Shown one piece after another: positions 54,810 through 63,390 of a stretch of 64,000 nt of DNA (within the stretch, counting starts at the first letter, position 1; every line of letters begins with the position of its first letter). The notes under the pieces were generated by a model, which saw nothing but the letters and a program-made list of their open reading frames with translations, did no database searches and was not told the DNA's origin. Both the position numbers and the translations under genes were made by a program. The stretch covers positions 1,426,001 through 1,490,000 of the forward strand of contig NZ_JAXMNY010000001.1 of the NCBI RefSeq assembly GCF_034670185.1. Reading direction: 5' to 3'. This DNA comes from Nisaea sp. GTDB taxonomy: Bacteria > Pseudomonadota > Alphaproteobacteria > Thalassobaculales > Thalassobaculaceae.

Positions 54810-55855
54810 CCGGCGACATCCAGGACATGAAGTCGCTGATCGGGCACGTGGCGACTGGCGCTTCGCTGTCGGAAGCACAGGCCGAGACCGCATTCGACAT
54901 CATCATGTCGGGCAACGCCACACCGGCGCAGATGGGCGGTTTCCTGATGGCGCTGCGGGTCCGAGGCGAAACCGTCGAGGAGATCACTGGCGCCGCGAAG
55001 GCAATGCGAGCGAAAGCACTTCGTATCAGCGCTCCCGCCAATGCCATGGATACGGTCGGCACCGGCGGGGACGGCGCGAAGACCTACAACATCTCCTCCG
55101 CCAGTGCCTTTGTGCTGGCCGGTACGGGTCAGCCTGTTGCGAAGCACGGCAACCGCGCCCTCTCCTCCCGCACCGGAGCTGCCGACGTGCTGAGCGCGCT
55201 CGGTATCAACAACGAGTGCGACATGAGCCTGGTGCAAAAGGCCATCAACGAAGCCGGTATCTGCTTCCTGATGGCCCCCCGTCATCATTCCTCCATGCGC
55301 CATGTCGGCGGCACCCGCGTCGAACTCGGCACGCGGACGATCTTCAACCTGCTCGGCCCGCTCTCCAATCCGGCCTTCGTGAAGCGCCAGCTTGTCGGTG
55401 TCTTTGCCCGCGAATGGGTGGAACCGGTGGCGCAGGTGCTCGGCAAACTCGGCTCCGAAAGGGCCTGGGTCGTGCACGGCTCCGACGGCCTCGATGAAAT
55501 CACCACAACCGGCCCCACTTATGTCTCCGCGCTGGAAGACGGCAAGGTCCGCTCCTTCGAGATCTCGCCCGAAGATGCCGGCCTGCCGCTGGCCAAGCCG
55601 GAAGATCTCAAGGGCGGTGCCCCGGAAGAAAACGCGAAGGCTCTGCGCGCCCTTCTGGAAGGTCAGCCCGGCGCCTATCGCGACGTTGTGCTATTCAATA
55701 CCGCAGCCGCTCTGATGGTATCCGAGAAGGTCTCCACTTTAAAAGACGGTGTCGCCCTGGCTGCCGAGACCATCGACAGCGGCAAGGCACTGGCCAAACT
55801 CGAGGCACTCATCAAAGTCACAAATTCCCTCAACGAGGCGGTAGCCCATGACTGA
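54806..55855 (+). CDS. trpD: Anthranilate phosphoribosyltransferase
   Basis: An enzyme of 349 residues that joins anthranilate to PRPP in tryptophan synthesis. The PRPP-binding GTGGDGAKTYNIS and KHGNRALSSRTGAADVLSALG motifs are present, followed by APRHHSSMRHVGGTR and RTIFNLLGPLSNPA. It overlaps trpG and trpC at both ends, so the three genes are translationally coupled. Confidence 0.97.
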   Translation: MTGDIQDMKSLIGHVATGASLSEAQAETAFDIIMSGNATPAQMGGFLMALRVRGETVEEITGAAKAMRAKALRISAPANAMDTVGTGGDGAKTYNISSASAFVLAGTGQPVAKHGNRALSSRTGAADVLSALGINNECDMSLVQKAINEAGICFLMAPRHHSSMRHVGGTRVELGTRTIFNLLGPLSNPAFVKRQLVGVFAREWVEPVAQVLGKLGSERAWVVHGSDGLDEITTTGPTYVSALEDGKVRSFEISPEDAGLPLAKPEDLKGGAPEENAKALRALLEGQPGAYRDVVLFNTAAALMVSEKVSTLKDGVALAAETIDSGKALAKLEALIKVTNSLNEAVAHD

Positions 55856-56654
55856 CATCCTCGCAAAGATCTGCGCGGACAAGCGCGAGTATATCGCTGC
55901 CTGCAAGGCCGCCAGGCCGGTAGGAAAGCTGAAGGCACGCGTCGACGAGGCTTCGGCGCCCCGCGGTTTCGGCTCTGCCCTGAAGAGGGCTTCCCGGGTC
56001 GGCTACGGACTGATCGCAGAGGTCAAGAAAGCCTCTCCCAGCAAAGGGCTGATCCGCGCCGATTTCGATCCCCCGCGCCTCGCGGAAGCCTATGCAGGTG
56101 GCGGCGCCACCTGTCTCTCCGTGCTGACCGATATGCCCTATTTCCAGGGCCATGACGACTATCTGATCGCTGCCCGGAACACGGTCACACTTCCGGTCCT
56201 GCGCAAGGACTTCATGCTCGACCCTTACCAGATATGGGAGTCCCGCGCGCTGGGTGCCGATTGCATCCTGCTGATCATGGCGGCACTTGAAGACGCGCAA
56301 GCGGCCGAGCTTGAAGCGCTGGCAACCGAGCTCCGTATGGATGTGCTGATCGAGGTGCATGACGGCGCGGAACTCGACCGGGCTCTCGAACTGAAATCAC
56401 CGCTTATCGGCATCAACAACCGAAACCTCAAGACCATGGTGACGGATATCGCGACGACCGAAGAACTGGCCGCGCGGGTACCCTCGGACCGGCTTTTGAT
56501 ATCAGAAAGCGGTCTCAATGAGCCGGCCGACCTTGCCCGCATGGCGGCCGTTGGCGCCCGCTGCTTCCTGGTCGGCGAAAGCCTGATGCGGCAGGAGGAT
56601 GTTCGGCGCGCCACTGCAATCCTGCTGAACGATCCAGTGCCGGCAGTTGCCTGA
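55848..56654 (+). CDS. trpC: Indole-3-glycerol phosphate synthase
   Basis: A single-domain TIM-barrel enzyme of 268 residues that makes indole-3-glycerol phosphate. The motifs LIAEVKKASPSKGLIRADFDP, VLRKDFMLDPYQIWESR, GINNRNLKTM and SESGLN are clear. It overlaps trpD by 8 nt. moaC follows 34 nt later. Confidence 0.97.
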   Translation: MTDILAKICADKREYIAACKAARPVGKLKARVDEASAPRGFGSALKRASRVGYGLIAEVKKASPSKGLIRADFDPPRLAEAYAGGGATCLSVLTDMPYFQGHDDYLIAARNTVTLPVLRKDFMLDPYQIWESRALGADCILLIMAALEDAQAAELEALATELRMDVLIEVHDGAELDRALELKSPLIGINNRNLKTMVTDIATTEELAARVPSDRLLISESGLNEPADLARMAAVGARCFLVGESLMRQEDVRRATAILLNDPVPAVA

Positions 56655-56688
56655 GCGCCCGGCCCCCTAAAGGCATACGGAACAGAAG

Positions 56689-57165
56689 ATGAGCGAACTG
56701 ACCCATTTCGACGAGCGCGGCAATGCCGCCATGGTCGATGTCGGCGACAAGGAAATCACAGAGCGCACCGCCACGGCGGCCGGTACGGTGACTATGGCCC
56801 CGGCAACCATGAAACTGATCGTCGATGGTGGCGTGAAGAAAGGCGATGTGCTTTCCGTCGCCCGTCTCGCCGGCATCATGGGCGCGAAGAAGACACCGGA
56901 CCTGATCCCGCTTTGCCATCCGCTTTCCCTCACCTCAGTCAAGGTCGAGCTGACCTGCGATACCGACCGCAATGCCGTCGATATCTCTGCGACCTGCAAG
57001 CTCAAGGGCCGCACCGGTGTCGAGATGGAGGCGCTCACCGCCGTCAGTGTCGCCGGACTCACCGTCTATGACATGTGCAAAGCCGTGGACCGAGGGATGA
57101 AGCTCGAGAATATCCGCCTCATTCACAAGGCGGGCGGCAAATCCGGAGACTGGCATGCCGAATGA
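56689..57165 (+). CDS. moaC: Cyclic pyranopterin monophosphate synthase MoaC
   Basis: A 158-residue enzyme of the first step of molybdenum cofactor synthesis, working after MoaA. The N-terminal MVDVGDKEITERTATAAG, the catalytic LCHPLSLTSVKVE region, and the C-terminal EALTAVSVAGLTVYDMCKAVD with the conserved Lys and Asp are present. It overlaps moeA by 11 nt. Its position after trpC is common in alphaproteobacteria. Confidence 0.97.
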   Translation: MSELTHFDERGNAAMVDVGDKEITERTATAAGTVTMAPATMKLIVDGGVKKGDVLSVARLAGIMGAKKTPDLIPLCHPLSLTSVKVELTCDTDRNAVDISATCKLKGRTGVEMEALTAVSVAGLTVYDMCKAVDRGMKLENIRLIHKAGGKSGDWHAE

Positions 57166-58408
57166 TCTGCTGCCGGTCGAGGAAGCGCTAAGCCGCATCC
57201 TCTCCGCAATGCCGGTGATGCCAGCCGAGGACGTGCCGCTGACGGACGCACACGGGCGCACCGCCGCCGCGGATATCGCGGCGCGACGCACACAACCTCC
57301 GGAAGCTGTCTCGGCGATGGACGGCTATGCCGTGCGCGGCTTAGACGTGGCCGAAAAGGGCGCCAGACTGAAACGGATCGGGACGGCCCCCGCCGGTCAT
57401 ATCTTCGAGGGTACGGTCGGCCCAGGTGAGGCGGTCCGCATTTTCACAGGCGGCGCGGTGCCTCATGGCGCCGACACCATCGTCATTCAGGAAGACGTGA
57501 AGGCCAGCGCAGAAAAAGACGGGGCCACACTTGAGGTTACCGAAGCGACCAGAACCGGCGCCTATGTGCGCCCGGCGGGGCTCGATTTCCGTGAGGGCGA
57601 TATCCGGATCAAGACCGGACGGGTTCTGACCGCCCGTGATATCGGCATGGCCGCCGCCATGAACGTGCCCTGGATCGAAGTGCGCCGGAAACCGCGCGTT
57701 GCCATCCTGCCAACCGGCGACGAGATCATCCGGCCGGGCGATCCAACAGGGCCGAACAAGATTGTTAGCTCGAACAGTTATGCTCTGGCGGCGCTGGTGC
57801 GGGCCTGTGGCGGCGAGCCGACTATCCTCGGCATTGCTCCCGACACGGTCGAGGGCCTGCAAGCCATGGTACGTGGCGCCAGAGGCGCGGACATTCTAAT
57901 CACGACCGGCGGCGCCTCCGTCGGCGAACACGATCTTGTCCGTCACGCACTCGGCAGCGACAAGTTCGGCCCCGGCGGGCTTGAGCTTGATTTCTGGAAG
58001 ATCGCCATGCGCCCCGGCAAACCGCTGATCTTCGGTCATATCGGCGACACCCCGCTGCTCGGCCTGCCGGGCAACCCGGTCTCCACTATCGTCTGCGGCA
58101 CCGTATTCCTGCGTCCGGCTATCTCCGCCATGCTTGGCAGGGCCGAGCCGGAAAACCGCACCCTGAAAGCGCGCCTCGCCATGCCGCTAAAGGAAAACGA
58201 CCGGCGCCAGGACTATCTGCGCGCGACGTATCATCTGGACGAAAACGGCGAGGCCGTGGTCGAGATATTCGAGCGCCAGGACAGCTCAATGCTGGCTCTG
58301 CTGGCTGAGGCGAACTGTCTGCTGATCCGTCCGCCGCACGGGCCGGCGCTTGCCGCGGGCACTAAAGTCAACATTCTTCCCCTCGGTATCGGGACGATTT
58401 CGATCTGA
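57155..58408 (+). CDS. moeA: Molybdopterin molybdenumtransferase MoeA
   Basis: A protein of 417 residues that inserts molybdenum into molybdopterin. Domains III and I are shown by SAMDGYAVRG and GAVPHGADTIVIQEDV, and the MoCF domain by ILPTGDEII, SNSYALAALV, TTGGASVGEHDLV and the GLPGNPVSTIV loop. It overlaps moaC. It would supply Moco to the formate dehydrogenase encoded 13 kb upstream. Confidence 0.96.
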   Translation: MPNDLLPVEEALSRILSAMPVMPAEDVPLTDAHGRTAAADIAARRTQPPEAVSAMDGYAVRGLDVAEKGARLKRIGTAPAGHIFEGTVGPGEAVRIFTGGAVPHGADTIVIQEDVKASAEKDGATLEVTEATRTGAYVRPAGLDFREGDIRIKTGRVLTARDIGMAAAMNVPWIEVRRKPRVAILPTGDEIIRPGDPTGPNKIVSSNSYALAALVRACGGEPTILGIAPDTVEGLQAMVRGARGADILITTGGASVGEHDLVRHALGSDKFGPGGLELDFWKIAMRPGKPLIFGHIGDTPLLGLPGNPVSTIVCGTVFLRPAISAMLGRAEPENRTLKARLAMPLKENDRRQDYLRATYHLDENGEAVVEIFERQDSSMLALLAEANCLLIRPPHGPALAAGTKVNILPLGIGTISI

Positions 58409-58443
58409 TCTCCCCGCTCGACCAAAGGCTTGACGCCAGACAA

Positions 58444-58458
58444 GAACCAAAGTAGAAC
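58444..58458. promoter_or_regulatory. SOS (LexA) box upstream of lexA
   Basis: GAACCAAAGTAGAAC is GAAC-N7-GAAC, the reverse complement of the alphaproteobacterial LexA box GTTC-N7-GTTC. It lies about 52 nt before the lexA ATG, as expected for autoregulation. Confidence 0.8.
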
Positions 58459-58509
58459 ATTTCAAATGTTTATCTTTTGTTCTTAACGGAACCAGTGCGG
58501 GAGTCTCCG

Positions 58510-59280
58510 ATGCTCACCAAAAAGCAGCACCAACTACTGCTGTTCATCCAGAAACGTCTGGAAGAAGACGGCGTCTCTCCCTCCTTCGATGAAATGAAGG
58601 ATGCACTAGACCTGAAATCCAAGTCTGGTATTCACCGACTGATCACGGCGCTGGAGGAACGCGGTTTCATCCGGCGCCTGCCACACCGGGCCCGGGCGCT
58701 TGAAATACTGCGCACGCCCGATTCAAGCGCAGCGGCTCCGACCCAGGCGGCTGTAACGCATCCGGCTGCGCTCGACCGTCCGGCCAGCCGTGGGTTCACC
58801 CCGAATGTCATCCCCGGTAATTTTGCCCGCGCCTCACGGGATGTCGAGGAAACGGCCCCCCCCGCTCCGGAACAGGCAGCAACGCATTCAGATGAAGAGA
58901 TGATCGATCTTCCCATGTTGGGTCGGATCGCCGCCGGCACGCCAATTGAAGCCCTGCGCGACAATAGTGCGCGCATCGGCATTCCGGGCTCCATGATCCG
59001 GGCGGGTGATCATTACGCGCTTGAGGTTTCCGGTGATTCCATGGTCGATGCCGGAATTCTCGACGGCGATACAGTGATCATCAAACGCGGGGATACGGCC
59101 GATAACGGCAGTATCGTTGTCGCCCTTGTCGATGAGAACGAAGTTACACTGAAACGTCTGCGCCGGCGCGGGCACGCGATCGCTCTGGAGCCTGCCAACC
59201 CGAATTACGAAACACGTATATTCGGCCCGGACCAGGTCCGGATCCAAGGCAGTCTTGTCGGATTGATGAGGAAATATTAA
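58510..59280 (+). CDS. lexA: LexA repressor
   Basis: The SOS repressor, 256 residues. The winged helix spans 1-65. A long Ala/Pro-rich linker (about 68-128) follows. Self-cleavage would occur between Ala142 and Gly143 (GRIAAGTP). The catalytic pair is Ser177 (SGDSMVDAGIL) and Lys215 (EVTLKRL). It is longer than the E. coli protein because of the linker, as in other alphaproteobacteria. ATG 58510 is set by alignment; the frame opens at 58477. A LexA box lies upstream. Confidence 0.96.
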   Translation: MLTKKQHQLLLFIQKRLEEDGVSPSFDEMKDALDLKSKSGIHRLITALEERGFIRRLPHRARALEILRTPDSSAAAPTQAAVTHPAALDRPASRGFTPNVIPGNFARASRDVEETAPPAPEQAATHSDEEMIDLPMLGRIAAGTPIEALRDNSARIGIPGSMIRAGDHYALEVSGDSMVDAGILDGDTVIIKRGDTADNGSIVVALVDENEVTLKRLRRRGHAIALEPANPNYETRIFGPDQVRIQGSLVGLMRKY

Positions 59281-59289
59281 GTCCGGCGA

Positions 59290-59604
59290 CTAGCCGGCGT
59301 TCGAGCCCCAGATCACACCGAGATCGGCGATCTTCACCTCCGCCTGCGGCTTGTTCCGTGCCCGGACGGAAAGGACGTGACGCCGTTCTTCCTGCGCCTT
59401 GTTGATCGCGACGCTCTTGATCTCTCGCCGGTTGGTCAGCGGAATCTGGTCGAACACAGAAGTAGCCCATTCATGGCGGGCATGGTTGCCTTCTTCGTCG
59501 GAAGCTTTCTTGATCGCGATATAGGCAAGGTTCTTGGTGCCAACAACATCAGATACCGAGTCAGCCAGAATGTTCAGGGCTCGTTTTTTTAAAGTATCCG
59601 ACAC
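59290..59604 (-). CDS. Uncharacterised 104-residue protein
   Basis: I do not recognise a family. The protein is soluble, mostly helical in the first two-thirds, with a C-terminal beta-like VKIADLGVIWGSN. It starts with GTG after an AAGGG site. It converges on lexA, and a small hairpin (CCGGC-GACTA-GCCGG, 59283-59297) overlaps its stop codon and may end both transcripts. Confidence 0.55.
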   Translation of the reverse strand: MSDTLKKRALNILADSVSDVVGTKNLAYIAIKKASDEEGNHARHEWATSVFDQIPLTNRREIKSVAINKAQEERRHVLSVRARNKPQAEVKIADLGVIWGSNAG

Positions 59605-59689
59605 CAGCGCTTCACCCTTCTGTAAATCGCAGTCTACGAAACAGGCTCATTGAATTTATGTAAAGTTATCGCTTTTTTCGCACTAAAAT

Positions 59690-61843
59690 TCAATTTGTTT
59701 TATTGCGGCTACGCGCAATTCCGCGTGACCAAGGCCTGTTTCCCTGTATCTGCCTTGAGTATACAACTTTTGGCACGGGTTTATCCAGCCAGATTGCAAT
59801 TGAGCCGCCAGCCCTGATTTGCTTTGGCCCTAAGATCAGCCGCGGCATCGGACAGATATCCGGCACTCTTACCCGGGTCACAAGAATGTCCGCCCGCCGG
59901 CAATCCTCCGCAAGAGATTGCGCATCGGAGGACCAGGCAACAGAACCGATCCGCGGTGCGTCCATCGCGCAGCCCAGACTGTCACAATGGAACCGGGATG
60001 GCGCGGCCGGCTCATCTCCTTGCGCGTCCAACACTCCCGCACGACGACGCCAGACATCGACAGCAAACCCCGAATGTCTTGACGTCGAGACTATCCCCGC
60101 TCCTGAAAACACACCGACCATCTTGGCCCGATCCGCAATGACCAGTGTTGGCGGAACCCAGGGAGACGCCACAAGTACGCCCATGCACACAACAAGAACC
60201 GGAACGGCACCGAACCGTATACGTCCACGCGACAGGCACAACCAAAGCCCCGAGAAGGCCGTGAGGCCCATGACCCAACCAGGAGCCGCCGCAACAGCGT
60301 GTGTCGCATACGGCCAGCCCTGGACGACCCTGGCGAGCTGAAGAACGCCGTCTATCCCCCAACCCATCGGTACCAGCGCCAGTCCCTCAAACCCGAATGG
60401 CATTAGGATCAGCGCCGCCGCACCGAACGGCATAATCCACAGGCTAGCGGCCGGAACAGCAAGCAAGTTGGTCGCAACGCCGTAAAGTGCGGCTTTCTGA
60501 AAGTGATAGAGTGCCAACGGCAATGTGGCGCTTGAGGCAACAAAGGAACTCAGTGCAAGCAACCCGACATGCCGGGTAAATCCGCCAAAAAGTTGGCCAC
60601 GCGCCGGATACATGCTCCACGTACCGGTCTCGTAGATGGCAACGAGGCAAATAACTGCGGCGAAAGACAACTGGAAGCTGGCGCCCAGGACATATTCGGG
60701 ACGCGCCGCCATGATGATCGCGGCGGCGGAGGCAATCAGGCGCATGGAAATTGCCCGCCGGCCGATCACGACCCCGATTAGCACGACCACTGTCATGACA
60801 TAGGCGCGCTGCGTCGGCACGGACGCGCCGGACAACAACAGATAGACCGTCGCGAACAGGATTGCGCCCGTCGCCGCCATTCTTCTCGTTGGCCAGCGCA
60901 GCGCTATCGCTGGGTGGAGGCTTAACAGCAGGCGGATGAAGAAGAACACACACCCGGCAACCAGCCCCATATGCAACCCCGAGATGGCGAGCAGATGGGC
61001 AATACCCGCATCCCGCATGGCCTCAGTCGCACCCTCGGAGATCCAGTCCCGGTCCCCAACAAGAAGCGCGGCGGCAAGCGCACCGGTATCTCCCGGAAGC
61101 CGGGATCTGATTCGCTCCGAAAGATCACTGCGAAGAGCCGAGAGCCTGCCAGACAGAGGCACCTCCCCCGCAGCCTCCACGGTCAACGGCCCAAGGGCAA
61201 AGCCGACGGCGCCGACTCCCCCAAAATAGAGCGCTCTTTGAAAATCAAAGGCATGGGGAGCGACCGGCGGAGGCGTCGGTCTGAAACGCCCAAAGACCGT
61301 GATCCGCGAGCCGGCAGACGGCGCCCTGTCCCGTTTCAGCAAAAGCAGCCTCACCCGGCCGGGCCGGTCTTCCAGCGCAATCCGGCCAAACTGCTCCACA
61401 CGGACGATCAACCTCTCCCCCCGTGAGGTGGCCCGCACTTCCTCCACCATCCCGGTGAGAGAAATCGCGATTTCCCGCTTCAGGACCGGGGCGGCGACCT
61501 GCCATGTCCTGAATTGCGCTGCCGAGAACCCGGCGACAGCAGCCAGCAACGGTATCAGACAAAAGACGCAAACCACGGAGCGCCTTGTGATCGCCAACAG
61601 CAACGCAAGGAAACCAAACAGCGCCGGGCCTACATAGAGAGGCGGCTCAGTCAGCAACTCGAAATAGCTGAAAATACCGGCGCCGAACGCAACGGGCAGC
61701 CAGAGCCCGGCACGCGGTCGGTTTTGCGCCACGACACCTGCCAGCCAGTCCTGCCCGGCCCGAAGCCCCCGACGCAAGACAGCTCCCGTCGCTGTCCAAT
61801 CTCGCACTGCACCGGTCAATGTGCTACATAGCCCCGCGCCCAA
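59690..61843 (-). CDS. comEC: ComEC/Rec2-family DNA-uptake channel protein
   Basis: An inner-membrane protein of 717 residues. An N-terminal OB-like DUF4131 region (about 50-215) is followed by the Competence domain with LLAISGLHMGLVAGCVF, LLSGASVPTQRAYVM and LGASFQLSFAAVICL. The C-terminal part is a shortened beta-lactamase-like tail without the metal-binding HxHxDH motif, as in many alphaproteobacteria. It is thought to carry single-stranded DNA across the membrane. The first codon is TTG and the start is uncertain (GTG 61807 is an alternative). It is divergent from gltX. Confidence 0.88.
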   Translation of the reverse strand: MGAGLCSTLTGAVRDWTATGAVLRRGLRAGQDWLAGVVAQNRPRAGLWLPVAFGAGIFSYFELLTEPPLYVGPALFGFLALLLAITRRSVVCVFCLIPLLAAVAGFSAAQFRTWQVAAPVLKREIAISLTGMVEEVRATSRGERLIVRVEQFGRIALEDRPGRVRLLLLKRDRAPSAGSRITVFGRFRPTPPPVAPHAFDFQRALYFGGVGAVGFALGPLTVEAAGEVPLSGRLSALRSDLSERIRSRLPGDTGALAAALLVGDRDWISEGATEAMRDAGIAHLLAISGLHMGLVAGCVFFFIRLLLSLHPAIALRWPTRRMAATGAILFATVYLLLSGASVPTQRAYVMTVVVLIGVVIGRRAISMRLIASAAAIIMAARPEYVLGASFQLSFAAVICLVAIYETGTWSMYPARGQLFGGFTRHVGLLALSSFVASSATLPLALYHFQKAALYGVATNLLAVPAASLWIMPFGAAALILMPFGFEGLALVPMGWGIDGVLQLARVVQGWPYATHAVAAAPGWVMGLTAFSGLWLCLSRGRIRFGAVPVLVVCMGVLVASPWVPPTLVIADRAKMVGVFSGAGIVSTSRHSGFAVDVWRRRAGVLDAQGDEPAAPSRFHCDSLGCAMDAPRIGSVAWSSDAQSLAEDCRRADILVTRVRVPDICPMPRLILGPKQIRAGGSIAIWLDKPVPKVVYSRQIQGNRPWSRGIARSRNKTN

Positions 61844-61899
61844 AGGCCGAGATGGCCGGGGCTCACCCTTTGCCCAACAAAATCACGAGAAACAGCTCC

Positions 61900-63294
61900 A
61901 TGTCCGTCGTAACGCGTTTTGCCCCGTCGCCAACCGGTTTCCTGCATATCGGTGGCGCAAGGACCGCGCTCTATAACTGGCTCTATGCGCGGCACACGGG
62001 CGGAAAATATCTGGTCCGGATCGAGGATACAGACAAGGCACGCTCCACACCCGAAGCGGTGCAGGCAATCTTCGACGGTCTCGCGTGGCTAGGCCTGCTT
62101 GGCGACGAGGAGCCGGTCTATCAGTCAGCCCAACTGGAGCGTCATGCGGAAGTGGCCAAGGAACTGGTCGCCAAGGGCCGGGCCTATTACTGCTACTGCA
62201 CCCCGGAAGAACTCCAGACCATGCGCGAAGAGGCGAAGGCGGCCGGAAAACCGATGCGGTACAACGGCATGTGGCGCGACCGCGATCCGTCGGAAGCACC
62301 TGCGGGCGTCGCCCCGGTTGTCCGCCTCAAGGCCCCGCTGGAAGGCGAGACAACTCTGTCAGACCATATCCAGGGCGACGTCACCGTGCAAAACGAGCAG
62401 CTTGACGATTTCGTGCTGCTGCGTGGCGACGGCACCCCGACCTACATGCTGTCCGTGGTCGTCGACGACCATGATATGGGCATCACCCATGTGCTGCGCG
62501 GCGACGACCATCTGAACAACGCTTTCCGCCAGGCCGCGCTTTACCGCGCAATGGAGTGGGACGTTCCGGAATTCGGCCATATCCCGCTGATTCACGGTGC
62601 CGACGGCGCCAAGCTGTCAAAGCGCCATGGCGCGCTCGGCGTGGATGCCTACCGGGAGATGGGCTATCTGCCGGAAACCTTGAAAAATTATCTGCTTCGC
62701 CTTGGCTGGGGTCACGGCGACGATGAGATCATCTCCTCTGCGCAGGCCATTGAATGGTTCACTCTGGAAGCCGTCGGCCGCTCTCCATCCCGTTTCGATC
62801 TTGCCAAACTGGAAAATCTGAATGGCCATTATATCCGCGAAGCCGATAACGAACGGCTGACCGGACTCGTCATCGCCGGTCTCGGCGACGTCGACGAGGT
62901 AGGCCGCAGCCGGATTCTTAAAGGCATGAACGGCCTTAAACAACGCGCTAAAACCATGGTTGAGCTGACTGAGAATGCCGCGTTCTATACTGCGGCCGTG
63001 CCATTGACTTTCACGGAAAAGGCCAGAAATCTTCTAACGGAAGAAGCTCTTAGCCACCTAGCAGCTCTCACCGCCGATCTCGAAGCGATTCCGGAGTGGA
63101 ACGAGGAAGCCATTGAGCAAGCCGTCCGCACCGTTGCCGAAAAAGCCGATATCAAACTCGGAAAACTTGCCCAACCGCTGCGCGCTGCGCTAACGGGATC
63201 AACTGTTTCGCCGGGCATCTTCGAGGTTGCCGCTGTTCTGGAACGCGCAGAAACCTTGGCCCGGCTCAAGGCGGTTTGCGGCACTGCACAATAG
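61900..63294 (+). CDS. gltX: Glutamyl-tRNA synthetase
   Basis: A class I synthetase of 464 residues charging tRNA-Glu. The HIGH-type motif is HIGGARTALYNW near the N-terminus, and the KMSKS-type motif is KLSKRHGA. The catalytic domain shows IEDTDKARSTPE and LRGDDHLNNAFRQ. ATG 61900 is set by the conserved FAPSPTGFLHIGG opening. gltA follows about 96 nt later. Confidence 0.96.
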   Translation: MSVVTRFAPSPTGFLHIGGARTALYNWLYARHTGGKYLVRIEDTDKARSTPEAVQAIFDGLAWLGLLGDEEPVYQSAQLERHAEVAKELVAKGRAYYCYCTPEELQTMREEAKAAGKPMRYNGMWRDRDPSEAPAGVAPVVRLKAPLEGETTLSDHIQGDVTVQNEQLDDFVLLRGDGTPTYMLSVVVDDHDMGITHVLRGDDHLNNAFRQAALYRAMEWDVPEFGHIPLIHGADGAKLSKRHGALGVDAYREMGYLPETLKNYLLRLGWGHGDDEIISSAQAIEWFTLEAVGRSPSRFDLAKLENLNGHYIREADNERLTGLVIAGLGDVDEVGRSRILKGMNGLKQRAKTMVELTENAAFYTAAVPLTFTEKARNLLTEEALSHLAALTADLEAIPEWNEEAIEQAVRTVAEKADIKLGKLAQPLRAALTGSTVSPGIFEVAAVLERAETLARLKAVCGTAQ

Positions 63295-63306
63295 AGACTA
63301 ATATCC

Positions 63307-63322
63307 GCCGCGATTAAGCGGC
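63307..63322 (+). terminator. Small hairpin between gltX and gltA
   Basis: GCCGC and GCGGC form a 5-bp stem with a 6-nt loop, 13 nt after the gltX stop. A second weak stem (TGCCCC with GGGGCA, 63339-63360) follows. Neither has a U-tract, so termination is unproven. Confidence 0.35.
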
Positions 63323-63390
63323 ACGTTGCCCCAAATGTGCCCCAGGGGGATGCGGGGCAGCCGCCCAACAAGAACTAAGGGAAGCTCAGG

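Noticed and set aside
58455..58470. GAACATTTCAAATGTT as a second LexA site
   Set aside because: It is an imperfect palindrome and lacks the direct GTTC-N7-GTTC arrangement used in alphaproteobacteria.
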